From positions 496,001 to 560,000 of the forward strand of contig NZ_JBGCCU010000004.1 in NCBI RefSeq assembly GCF_041261445.1: a stretch of 64,000 nucleotides of DNA, in the 5' to 3' direction. The notes under the pieces were generated by a model. It was not told the origin of the DNA, made no database searches, and saw nothing but the letters and a program-made list of their open reading frames with translations. Origin of the DNA: Catenulispora sp. EB89. Its GTDB lineage: Bacteria; Actinomycetota; Actinomycetes; Streptomycetales; Catenulisporaceae. The translations under genes were made by a program, and so were the position numbers. Positions 26,946-34,951 of this stretch are shown here, in pieces. The first letter of the stretch is position 1; each line of letters starts with the position of its first letter.

Positions 26946-27842
26946 ATGAGTGGGCCCCACACCGCTGATCCCGAGTCCGAGCCGCCGCGCTCGGGCGGCG
27001 CGACGGTGCGCCGGATCATGCTCGGCTCGCAACTGCGGCGGCTGCGCGAGGCCGCGGCGATCACCCGGGAGACCGCGGGCTGGGAGATCCGCTCGTCCGA
27101 GTCCAAGATCAGCCGCCTGGAACTGGGCCGCGTGGGCTTCAAGATGCGCGACGTGGAGGATCTGCTGACGCTCTACGGCGTCACCGACCCCGGCGCCCGC
27201 GAACCGTTCCTGTCGATGGCCAAGGCCGCGAACGCGACCACCTGGTGGCACGGCTACCACGACGTCCTGCCGAGCTGGTTCGCCGGCTACATCGGCCTGG
27301 AGGAGTCGGCCTCGCTGATCCGCACCTACGAGGTGCAGTACATACCGGGCCTGCTTCAGACCCCCGACTACATGCGCGCGGTGATGGCCGGCCGCGGCGG
27401 CGGCGTCTACGACAGCGACTCCGAGCGCCGCGTCCAGGTCCGGCTGGAGCGCCAGAACGTGCTGCTGCGCGAGCAGGAGGCGCCGCGGCTGTGGGCCGTG
27501 GTCGACGAGGCCGCGCTGCGCCGTCCGGTCGGCAGCCCGGAGATCATGCGCCAGCAGTTGTCCCACCTGCTGGAGATGATGGAGCGGCCGAACGTCACGG
27601 TGCAGGTCCTGCCCTTCCAGTCCGGCGCGCACGCCGCCGAGGCCGGAGCGTTCACGATCCTGCGCTTCGCCGAGCCGGACCTGCCGGACGTGGTCTACCT
27701 GGAGCACCTGGCCGGCGCCCTCTACCTGGACAAACGCGATGACGTCGACGTTTACCTGCAGGTCATCGAGCGCATCAGCGTCACCGCGCTGACCCCGGCC
27801 CTCACCGCCGAGGCCCTGGCCAAGCTGATCAAGGACTTCTAG
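26946..27842 (+). CDS. XRE-family regulator with DUF5753 domain (WhiJ-like)
   Basis: 298 residues. The N-terminal helix-turn-helix (LGSQLRRLREAAAITRETAGWEIRSSESKISRLELGR) is followed by the DUF5753 sensor-like region: TYEVQYIPGLLQTPDYMRAVM, RQNVLLREQEAPRLWAVVDEAALRRPVG, and VQVLPFQSGAHAA. This is the WhiJ type of streptomycete regulator, which usually represses development or secondary metabolism until a DUF397 partner relieves it. Here the partner gene is on the opposite strand nearby. Confidence 0.93.
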   Translation: MSGPHTADPESEPPRSGGATVRRIMLGSQLRRLREAAAITRETAGWEIRSSESKISRLELGRVGFKMRDVEDLLTLYGVTDPGAREPFLSMAKAANATTWWHGYHDVLPSWFAGYIGLEESASLIRTYEVQYIPGLLQTPDYMRAVMAGRGGGVYDSDSERRVQVRLERQNVLLREQEAPRLWAVVDEAALRRPVGSPEIMRQQLSHLLEMMERPNVTVQVLPFQSGAHAAEAGAFTILRFAEPDLPDVVYLEHLAGALYLDKRDDVDVYLQVIERISVTALTPALTAEALAKLIKDF

Positions 27843-27915
27843 AAGGCCGAAGGCTTCTTAAGGTTCTTAATCTGGTATCTGTACTCGAACATCCAAAACG
27901 GATACGTTCGTAGCC

Positions 27916-30513
27916 ATGCCTGACAGGGGAGACGAACGGGGGCGTGGCGGTACACGGACGCTGGTGACCGGCATTCTGGCCGGCACCGAATGGCTCCCCG
28001 CCACCAACCCGCAGGAGGCGACTCAGACCGCGCGCGAGGCCCGGGACCTGGCCGTCCGGCTGCGGCCGGTGCTGTCCAAGCTGGCGCAGGCCCCCCGCGG
28101 CGGACGCCGCCGCGATCTGGAGTGGCTGCCGGCGGTCGAGCAGCTGGCGGTGGACGCGCAGTACTTCGCCTCGTGGTGGCTGCCGAGGCTGGAGGGCAAG
28201 TCGGCGCAGTCCTGGCCTTCCTGGTCCGCCGACGGCTACGCGGACTGGGTGAAGCGGCTGGACGCGCAACGCCTGCGCACCCTGGAGATGGTCGAGGGCA
28301 CGGCCCCGGTGACCCGCATCGCCTCGGTCACGCAGCTGCGGCGCGGCAAGGGCGCGGCGCCCGAAGCGGAGGCGGAGGCCGAGGTCGCGCAGCCGCCGGC
28401 GCCGAGCGTCGAAGAGCCCGCAGCGCCCCAGTCCCCCGCGCGGCACGCCAGGGACGACTCCCAGCAGACCGAACGCCTCGACGAGGAACACACGGCCCGG
28501 ATCACGCCGCTGCGCGGGCCCGGTGCGGCCTTGATGGACGCGGCGCTGATGGACGTGGCCGGCGCCTCCGGATCCCTGGACGCGCCGAGTACCCACGACG
28601 CTCCCGGCATGCGCGTCGAGGAGCCCGAGCCGAGCCTGTCGGCGGACGAGACGCACATCGCGAAGGCGACGCCGATTCCGGCCGACGGCGGCAAGCGCGC
28701 GGGAGCCGGTGCCGCCGCGGGTGTTGCCGGTATCGCAGGTGCGGGTGTCGCCGGTGCCGGTGCCGGTGCCGCAGGTGCCGGAGTTACCAGCACCGAGGGC
28801 TTCACGGAGTCGACAGCTCCGCCGACGTCCAAGCCCGTCGCTCCCGTCGCCCCGGTCTCCCCCGTCAGCCCGGTCAGCCCAACCAGCCCGGTCGCGGACG
28901 TGCCGGCCGCCGGCGTGCGCGACGAGCTCCCGCCGGTGCCGCGGACGCCGCCGAATCAGGGTCCTGGCACCGGTTCGATCACCGTCACGGTCTCGGAGGA
29001 CCCCGACACCACGCGCATCCAGCGGCCGCCGGTCGACAGCACGCCGCTCGGCTTCGACGACATCGCCTCGGCCGCCTCCGAGGCGGCCCTGCCGCGCGTC
29101 CCCCGGACGCCGCCGAACCAGGGCCCGGTCGACGCCGACACGAAGGCCGACACGAAGGCAGGCACCAAAGCAGGCGCCGGACCCGACACCGGAATCGGCG
29201 CGGACATCCTGCAAATACCCCGCACGCCGCCGAACAGCGGTCCGGCGGAGGCCGACCGCCCGCGCGGCCCCCGGGCCCCGGTCGTCAGCCTGGTCGGCGA
29301 CGCGGAGCCGCCTCGCGTACCCCGCACACCGCCGAACCCGGGGCCGGCCAGCGGAACTCGCGCCGCCGAGAGCGACGCGGACTCGACGCACGTCTCGCTG
29401 GCCCCGGCCGGTCCGGCGGCGCTCGGGACCGGCGCCGAAGAGCTGACGCGGCCTCTGTTCCGTCCCGATCCGCCGGCTCCGAAGCCGGCTCCGAAATCGG
29501 GCCCGGGGTTGGGATCAGGATCCGGATCGGGGTCAGCACCGGGCCGGGCGTCGGGATCGGAATCGAGCCGGGGTTCGGGCGCTGCCGTCCCGGCCGCGGC
29601 CGCCCTGGCCGGCGCCGCCATGGGAGCCGCCGCGATCGGCTCCGGTCGCTCCGGCGGGCCTGGCGGGCCGGGTGGCCCCGGCGGACCGAGCGGGCCCGTC
29701 GGCTCCGGCCGATCCGGTGACTCCGGCGCGTTCGGCGACACCGGCCGCGACGAGTTCGAGAACTTCCAGCCCGGCAGCGACCTGCCCCCGCCGGTGTTCC
29801 CGATGACGGAGCCGATCGAACCGGTCGATCGCGGCCGCATCGTGCGGTACGCGCTGGCGGCTGTGGTGGCCGCAGCGGCCTGCGTGGTGGTCTTCGTGGC
29901 GGCCACCCACAAGAGCCCCGCCACCAAGAACGTGTCCGCGCCGCCGGTGACCAGTTCCAGCTCCACCGCCGCCAGCAGCAGCGACTCGTCGAGTTCCGCG
30001 ATCCCCGGCGCGGTGACGGCGCCGACCGCGACCGGCACCCCCGCGCCGTCCTCGACCTCCAAGCCGGCGCCGCCAAAGTCGAGCCCGCCGCCGAGCACGG
30101 CGCCGAAGACCACCGCGCCCGCCTCGCACAGTTCGGCCGCGCCTCCGCCGCCGCCGCAGACCACGACGCACCAGGCGCCGCCGCCGGTCGAGGGCGGTGT
30201 CAGCGCCCTGAGCGTCTCGTCGCTGACCCCGGACCAGACCGGCAGCTACAACTACACCGCGCATGTGCACGTGACCACGAACGGGACCGGACCGGTGACG
30301 GTCACGGTGACCTTCGCCGGGACCGCGTCGCAGGGCTCGCCGGGGTCGATCGGGGCGCAGAGCCAGTCATTCAACCTTTCGGGAAAAACGTCTTACGATA
30401 TCGCTCCGCAATTGGATGTGCACGGCATGTGTCCGTCGTCCCCTTATATCGACGCGGTCGCCAGCGCGTCGGGAGCCGGCTCCTCGGCGGCCTACGCCAG
30501 TTCGCCCTGCTGA
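27916..30513 (+). CDS. Large Pro/Ala-rich one-pass membrane protein with PRTPPN repeats
   Basis: 865 residues. Residues 15-135 are a folded, Trp-rich helical domain (ILAGTEWLPATNP, LEWLPAVEQLAVDAQYFASWWLPRLEGK) conserved enough to be real. A 500-residue disordered part includes four copies of PRTPPNxGP (near residues 340, 394, 433 and 468), a Gly/Ser tract and a collagen-like GGPGGPGG tract. A single membrane helix (about 644-664, RYALAAVVAAAACVVVFVA) follows, then a Ser/Thr/Pro stalk and an outer beta-type domain of about 110 residues ending SSPC. Orientation is predicted N-in, C-out. It starts 73 bp after the XRE gene and may be co-regulated. No function is known. Confidence 0.75.
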   Translation: MPDRGDERGRGGTRTLVTGILAGTEWLPATNPQEATQTAREARDLAVRLRPVLSKLAQAPRGGRRRDLEWLPAVEQLAVDAQYFASWWLPRLEGKSAQSWPSWSADGYADWVKRLDAQRLRTLEMVEGTAPVTRIASVTQLRRGKGAAPEAEAEAEVAQPPAPSVEEPAAPQSPARHARDDSQQTERLDEEHTARITPLRGPGAALMDAALMDVAGASGSLDAPSTHDAPGMRVEEPEPSLSADETHIAKATPIPADGGKRAGAGAAAGVAGIAGAGVAGAGAGAAGAGVTSTEGFTESTAPPTSKPVAPVAPVSPVSPVSPTSPVADVPAAGVRDELPPVPRTPPNQGPGTGSITVTVSEDPDTTRIQRPPVDSTPLGFDDIASAASEAALPRVPRTPPNQGPVDADTKADTKAGTKAGAGPDTGIGADILQIPRTPPNSGPAEADRPRGPRAPVVSLVGDAEPPRVPRTPPNPGPASGTRAAESDADSTHVSLAPAGPAALGTGAEELTRPLFRPDPPAPKPAPKSGPGLGSGSGSGSAPGRASGSESSRGSGAAVPAAAALAGAAMGAAAIGSGRSGGPGGPGGPGGPSGPVGSGRSGDSGAFGDTGRDEFENFQPGSDLPPPVFPMTEPIEPVDRGRIVRYALAAVVAAAACVVVFVAATHKSPATKNVSAPPVTSSSSTAASSSDSSSSAIPGAVTAPTATGTPAPSSTSKPAPPKSSPPPSTAPKTTAPASHSSAAPPPPPQTTTHQAPPPVEGGVSALSVSSLTPDQTGSYNYTAHVHVTTNGTGPVTVTVTFAGTASQGSPGSIGAQSQSFNLSGKTSYDIAPQLDVHGMCPSSPYIDAVASASGAGSSAAYASSPC

Positions 30514-30542
30514 AATAGGGCCGTTATGGGAGAACCCCTACC

Positions 30543-30567
30543 GCGCTTTCAAGCGCCACCCTATAGT
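30543..30567 (+). promoter_or_regulatory. Palindrome GCGCTTTCAAGCGC with adjacent TATAGT
   Basis: The inverted repeat GCGCTT-TC-AAGCGC (30543-30556) lies five bases upstream of a -10-like TATAGT (30562-30567), where a repressor would cover the -35 region. The next gene is the LuxR-type regulator about 320 bp downstream. This is a candidate promoter/operator only. Confidence 0.3.
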
Positions 30568-30884
30568 TCAGTGCATGGGCCAGGATGGGGGGATTGGCCT
30601 GCCGACCTTTGTGTCGGAGTTGGCCGATCAAAATGCCGGGGCTGGCGTGTGGTTTCAACCGTGCGCGCCGACGCCTTCTGCGCGCACGGGGTCGGACGGA
30701 GTCGCTGACGCGGCCCGCCCGATGATCGCTGACACCACAATCTCCCTCTGGACCACGCCCCACGCCGCTCGCACGCACCACGCGGACGGTGAACACCGAC
30801 GCCTCCCCACGCCGTGGCCGGCGAACCGGCAGGCCGCACGCAAGGAGCGTCAGTAACAACCATCACAACAGGGGGGAACCACCA
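30568..30884. other. Long leader before the LuxR-type gene
   Basis: About 315 bases without a believable gene. It starts at the candidate promoter near 30562 and ends at the ribosome-binding site GGGGGG of the LuxR-type gene, so it may be a long untranslated leader. No recognised riboswitch is seen. Confidence 0.4.
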
Positions 30885-31124
30885 ATGAGCACCACAACCG
30901 TCAGCACCCAGCGGCCCGCCTCGCTCGACCGCCTCACGGCGCGCGAGATGGAGATCGCCCGGCTCGTCCGGGACGGACGCACCAACCGCCAGATCGCCCG
31001 CGCCCTCGGCCTGTCCACCAAGACGGTCGAGGCGCACCTGTCGCGCATCTTCGCCAAGCTGTCGATCCCGTCCCGGACGGTCCTCGCGGTGCTGGTGACG
31101 ACCGGCGAGCGCGCGGCGGCCTGA
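30885..31124 (+). CDS. Single-domain LuxR/GerE-type DNA-binding protein
   Basis: 79 residues from an ATG at 30885 with a GGGGGGAA site. Almost the whole protein is the helix-turn-helix: LTAREMEIARLVRDGRTNRQ, IARALGLSTKTVEAHLSRIF, AKLSIPSRTVLAVLV. There is no receiver or ligand domain and no kinase gene nearby. Small stand-alone GerE-fold proteins can act as transcription factors or as partners of a larger regulator. Confidence 0.9.
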   Translation: MSTTTVSTQRPASLDRLTAREMEIARLVRDGRTNRQIARALGLSTKTVEAHLSRIFAKLSIPSRTVLAVLVTTGERAAA

Positions 31125-31412
31125 CCGGCCCGGGCGCGCTGACCGCGCCGAGCCGTTCCGGCGGCTCGCGCGGTCGATGAAGTGAAGTGGAGACGCCTTC
31201 TGGCACGGTGCGCGAAGGTAGGGTTCGCGCACCGCGCTGGGAGTCGCGCTTCAGGGGGCTGACGGCGATCGTGCGGGAACGCCGACAGGTATCGCGAGGT
31301 ATCGACCGGCTGTCGACGGGTTCGGTCCGACACGGCCGGGCCGTCGGTCACCGTCCGGGCTCTGTCAGGCCCCGCTTCCCTTTCCCAAGTCTCCATCCAC
31401 AGCGATCCGCGA

Positions 31413-32390
31413 TCATGCGGCGCTTTCCTCACGAGCCCGCGCCGCCGCGACCAGCCTCGTCAACAGCGCCGTCGCAACCTGCGGCCGCTCCATCGGCAGC
31501 ATGTGCCCGGTCCCCGGGACCACCGTCAGCCGCGCGCCGGGGATCGCCTCGGCCATCCGCCGCGAGTGCCCCACCGGCGTCAGCCGGTCCCGCGCCGAGG
31601 CCAGGACCTCGACCTCGGTACCGCCGAGGTTCTTCAGCGCGTCCCGCTTGTCGTGGGTCATCAACGCCGGGAAGAAGCCGGCCAGCGTCGCGCTGGGACA
31701 CGTCTTGATGATCTCGTTGCACTCCACGATCGCCGCGCGCGGCGCCTTGCGTCCGAACAGCAGCCAGCGCGTCTGCGCCACCGCGAGCCGCGAGCCGGTG
31801 GACTGCTTCGCGCGGACCGCGTCGGCCTTGCCCGGCCTGGCCGCGATCTTCCGCAGGGTCCTGATGATCGAGTTCCGCACCGGCTTGGCGACCACCTCGG
31901 GGAACCCGAGCGTGAGCCGCGAGAGGCCGCCGCTGGAGGTGTTCGTGAGCAGCACGCCGGCCACCCGGCCGCCGGTGGCGAACAGCTCGGGGCGCTGATC
32001 GGCCAGCGCCATGACGGTCATGCCGCCCATCGAGTGCCCGGCGAGCACGACCGGACCGGTCGGCACCAGCTGGTCCAGCACCGCGGCCAGGTCCCGGCCG
32101 AGCTGGTCCACCGACGGCCCCGGCCCGAAGCGTTCGGCGTCGGCGCCGGAGACGCCCGACGGCCACGCACCGCCCTGCGTCGACGACCCGTGGCCGCGCT
32201 GGTCGTACCTCAGGATCCGGACGTCGCCGGCTTCGGCGAGGGCTGCGGCCTGAGCACGCCAGGCCTGGAGAGACAGCGTCCAGCCGTGCGCCAGCACGAG
32301 CGTGACCGGCGCGCCGGCGGCGCCGTCCTCCTCGACGTGCAGTTCGGCGCCGTCGAAGGCGATGACGGTGTGGAATCGCGGATCGGCCAT
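31413..32390 (-). CDS. Alpha/beta hydrolase
   Basis: 325 residues. An alpha/beta-hydrolase fold with oxyanion HGW (VLAHGWTLSLQAW), nucleophile Ser in VVLAGHSMGGMTV, the acid Asp in LASARDRLTPV and the His in GTGHMLPMERP. A cap of about 80 residues separates the strands. It is cytoplasmic and its substrate is unknown. It is divergent from the TetR gene at 32510, with a palindrome between them, so TetR may control it. Confidence 0.9.
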   Translation of the reverse strand: MADPRFHTVIAFDGAELHVEEDGAAGAPVTLVLAHGWTLSLQAWRAQAAALAEAGDVRILRYDQRGHGSSTQGGAWPSGVSGADAERFGPGPSVDQLGRDLAAVLDQLVPTGPVVLAGHSMGGMTVMALADQRPELFATGGRVAGVLLTNTSSGGLSRLTLGFPEVVAKPVRNSIIRTLRKIAARPGKADAVRAKQSTGSRLAVAQTRWLLFGRKAPRAAIVECNEIIKTCPSATLAGFFPALMTHDKRDALKNLGGTEVEVLASARDRLTPVGHSRRMAEAIPGARLTVVPGTGHMLPMERPQVATALLTRLVAAARAREESAA

Positions 32391-32454
32391 GCTTCCCAGC
32401 CCCTGTTCCTGCTCGTACTGCTCGGGTCCTGCTCAGTCCCTGCTCGACGGCACC

Positions 32455-32468
32455 CTACCGGCGGGTAG
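32455..32468. promoter_or_regulatory. Candidate TetR operator CTACCggcgGGTAG
   Basis: A palindrome with 5-bp arms and a 4-base centre lies in the 119-bp space between the divergent hydrolase and TetR genes. TACCGGCGGGTA-like sites are common for actinobacterial TetR regulators. Its position, 42-55 bp upstream of the TetR start and 65-78 bp from the hydrolase start, suits control of both. Confidence 0.45.
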
Positions 32469-32509
32469 CTTACTGAGAGTAGGAAAGGAAGTCGATAGAG
32501 TTCGCTGCC

Positions 32510-33133
32510 ATGACCGACGCCCCGCGCCGCAAGCGCGTGCCCCGCGCCGAGCGCGAGCAGCAGATCCTGGCCGCAGCCGAGGAGGTCTTCGCCGAGCGCG
32601 GGTTCCAGAACACGTCGATGGACGAGGTGTCGCTGCGCGTCGGGGTCTCCAAGCCGATGCTCTACGAGTACTTCACGTCGAAGGAAGGGCTCCTGCTCGC
32701 CTGTGTGGCGCGGATCCGCGCGGACCTGCACTCCGCGACGATCGACGCCGTCTCCGCCGCCGAGCCGGACGGCCCGCGCGCCGTCCTGGAAGCCGGCCTG
32801 GAGGCCTACTTCGACTTCGCCGACCGCCACGGCCGGGCCTGGGCGGTGCTGCTCAACGAGTCGGTGATCGTCGCGGGCCCCGCCGAGGAGGCGATCGAGG
32901 CGATCCGCGGCCAGCAGACGCAGCTGCTGGAGGACGTCATCGGGCGCTGGCTGCCCGCGGCGTCCCCGGCGCGGGTCTCGATCCTGGCGCACGGCCTGGT
33001 CGGCGCCAGCGAACGGGTGGCGCGCTGGCGGCTGCGCGACGGGGCGGGGATCGGGCCGCGGGAGACGGCGGTGCTGCTGGCCGACGCGTTCTGGCCGGGC
33101 TTCGCCGAGGTCGAGGCGACGGCGAAATCATGA
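32510..33133 (+). CDS. TetR family transcriptional regulator
   Basis: 207 residues. The helix-turn-helix is clear: REQQILAAAEEVFAERGFQN, TSMDEVSLRVGVSKPMLYEYF, TSKEGLL. The C-terminal domain is of the common acyl- or lipid-regulator type without a diagnostic ligand motif. It is divergent from the alpha/beta hydrolase. Confidence 0.93.
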   Translation: MTDAPRRKRVPRAEREQQILAAAEEVFAERGFQNTSMDEVSLRVGVSKPMLYEYFTSKEGLLLACVARIRADLHSATIDAVSAAEPDGPRAVLEAGLEAYFDFADRHGRAWAVLLNESVIVAGPAEEAIEAIRGQQTQLLEDVIGRWLPAASPARVSILAHGLVGASERVARWRLRDGAGIGPRETAVLLADAFWPGFAEVEATAKS

Positions 33134-33188
33134 GGCGCACAAAAGCCGCATAATGCTCATCCAGTACAGCCGGGCTTGTCCCGCAAAA

Positions 33189-33207
33189 CCAGGCGAGGCT
33201 AACCTGC
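33189..33207. promoter_or_regulatory. Possible iron box (DmdR/IdeR-like) upstream of ZIP transporter
   Basis: The 19-mer centred on AGGCGAGGCTAACCT matches 12-13 of 19 positions of the DtxR/IdeR/DmdR consensus TTAGGTTAGGCTAACCTAA, with one half (AGGCTAACCT) perfect. It lies 53-71 bp upstream of the ZIP transporter ATG. A metal regulator site fits the gene, but the left half is poor. Confidence 0.35.
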
Positions 33208-33259
33208 ACGCCGGTCCCCACCCTCAGGACCGTCCCCGGCCACGAATCAAGGTGCTGCC

Positions 33260-34126
33260 ATGTCCTCGTCCCAGATCGCCTTGCTCGGCGCGATCGCCGG
33301 CTTCACGATCTACCTCGGCCTGCCGCTCGGCCGGCTGCGCGCCCCGCTGCCCCGGCTGCGCGCGCTGCTGAACGCGGTCGCCATCGGGATCCTGCTGTTC
33401 CTGCTGTTCGACGTCCTCAGCCACGCCTGGGCGCCGGTCGACTCCGCGCTCAGCGACAAGCCGCACCGGGTCGGGGACGCCGTCGGCTACGGCCTGCTGA
33501 TGGCCGCTTGCATCGGGGTCGCGTTCCTGGGGCTGACGCGCTTCGACCGCTGGGTCGCCAAGCACGCGGCGCGCGGTCCGGGTGCGGCCTCCGCCGCGGA
33601 GCTCGGGGGCGGAAGCGGGGGCGGGAGCAGCGCGGGCAGCGGGGACGGGACTCGCCGCAGGCTGATCTCCCGGCTGGCGAGCCTGCCGATGCTGATCGCC
33701 ATCGGCATCGGCCTGCACAACTTCGCCGAGGGCCTGGCGATCGGGAACTCGGCCGCCGACGGCGAGATCAGCCTGGCCGTGATGCTGATCGTCGGCTTCG
33801 GGCTGCACAACGCCACCGAGGGCTTCGGGATCGTGGCCCCGATGGCCGCGGTCGGCGAGCGGCCGTCGTGGCGCTATCTGGGGCTGCTCGGACTGATCGG
33901 CGGCGGGCCGACCTTCGCCGGGACGCTGGTCGGCGAGCAGTTCACCTCGACGCCGACCGCGGTCGCGTTCCTGGCGCTGGCCGCCGGATCGATCCTGTAC
34001 GTGATCATCGAGCTGCTGGCGGTGGCGCGGCGGACCGGGCTGAAGGAGCTGACCTCGTACGGGATCATGATCGGGCTGGTCGCCGGGTTCCTGACCGACG
34101 CGATCGTGACACTCGGCGGCGCGTGA
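33260..34126 (+). CDS. ZIP family divalent metal transporter
   Basis: 288 residues, about eight hydrophobic segments. The two metal-site helices are plain: IGIGLHNFAEGLAIGNS and GFGLHNATEGFGIVAPM. A Gly/Ser-rich loop of about 30 residues (GGGSGGGSSAGSGDG) in the middle replaces the His-rich loop of eukaryotic members. It should import zinc, iron or manganese through the cytoplasmic membrane. An imperfect iron box lies upstream. Confidence 0.88.
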   Translation: MSSSQIALLGAIAGFTIYLGLPLGRLRAPLPRLRALLNAVAIGILLFLLFDVLSHAWAPVDSALSDKPHRVGDAVGYGLLMAACIGVAFLGLTRFDRWVAKHAARGPGAASAAELGGGSGGGSSAGSGDGTRRRLISRLASLPMLIAIGIGLHNFAEGLAIGNSAADGEISLAVMLIVGFGLHNATEGFGIVAPMAAVGERPSWRYLGLLGLIGGGPTFAGTLVGEQFTSTPTAVAFLALAAGSILYVIIELLAVARRTGLKELTSYGIMIGLVAGFLTDAIVTLGGA

Positions 34127-34212
34127 GCGTACGCCCTGCGTGACGGGGCGAACACCGCGGGAGAGCCTTTCGTCCGAAAGGTGAACTCCGGGCGTCCTGG
34201 ATAGGTACTCTC

Positions 34213-34935
34213 ATGCACTCATCGCATATCGTGAACATCATGGCGGAGAGTCCTGGCCACGGCGGTCCTGCGGAACCGACGGGCGAACACGAAGACCGGC
34301 GTCGCGTGACGGCCGACATCCCGCCGTGCCACTGCGTGATCTGCGACAGCGAGAACGCGGTCAGCCACACCCTCACCGCGGCCGAGAACGAGGCGTTCGC
34401 CGACGACGATCCGGCCGACGACGAGGAAGAAGACGCGGTCCGCGCGCTGGTGCCCGGCTGGTTCGGCGAGGCGGCCGCGCACGTGCGGCGCACCGGCTGG
34501 ACCTCGATCGGCATCATGCCCGGCACCCGCACCCCCGGATGGGCGTTCTCGGTGGGGCTGTGGCACAGCTACCGCGCCCCCGAGGTGTCGCTGTTCGGCC
34601 TGCTGCTGCCGGACATGCAGCAGCGCGTGAACCGGGCCGGGCGGCTGATCCGCGACAACAAGCCGTTCGGGCTCGACATCGAGATCGACGGGATCCTGGA
34701 CGCGCAGCCGGTGGTCGCCAAGCGCGTGCACCCCGGGTGGTACCCGACGCTGTTCGGGTTCGCCGTCGGGTTCTACCGCGGGGCCGTTCCGCCGTTCGTG
34801 CAGCTGGTCTGGCCGGACAGCCACGGGCTGTTCCCGTGGCAGCCCGGCTGCGGCCTGCGGTGCCGGACGGTGCAGCCGCAGCTGTGGCTGCCACCGGAGC
34901 TGCACCCCGACGGCCCCTGGCAGAACCCGCGCTGA
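34213..34935 (+). CDS. DUF4262 domain protein
   Basis: 240 residues from an ATG at 34213; an internal ATG at 34240 is also possible. The acidic N-terminus has CHCVICDS, then the DUF4262 region follows (HVRRTGWTSIGIMPG, GWAFSVGLWHSYRAPEVSLFGL, PTLFGFAVGFYRG, FVQLVWPDSHGLFPWQPGC). DUF4262 proteins are widespread in actinobacteria without known function. Its stop is 17 bp from the end of the convergent gene at 34952. Confidence 0.85.
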   Translation: MHSSHIVNIMAESPGHGGPAEPTGEHEDRRRVTADIPPCHCVICDSENAVSHTLTAAENEAFADDDPADDEEEDAVRALVPGWFGEAAAHVRRTGWTSIGIMPGTRTPGWAFSVGLWHSYRAPEVSLFGLLLPDMQQRVNRAGRLIRDNKPFGLDIEIDGILDAQPVVAKRVHPGWYPTLFGFAVGFYRGAVPPFVQLVWPDSHGLFPWQPGCGLRCRTVQPQLWLPPELHPDGPWQNPR

Positions 34936-34951
34936 GGAGCGTGGTTCAGGT

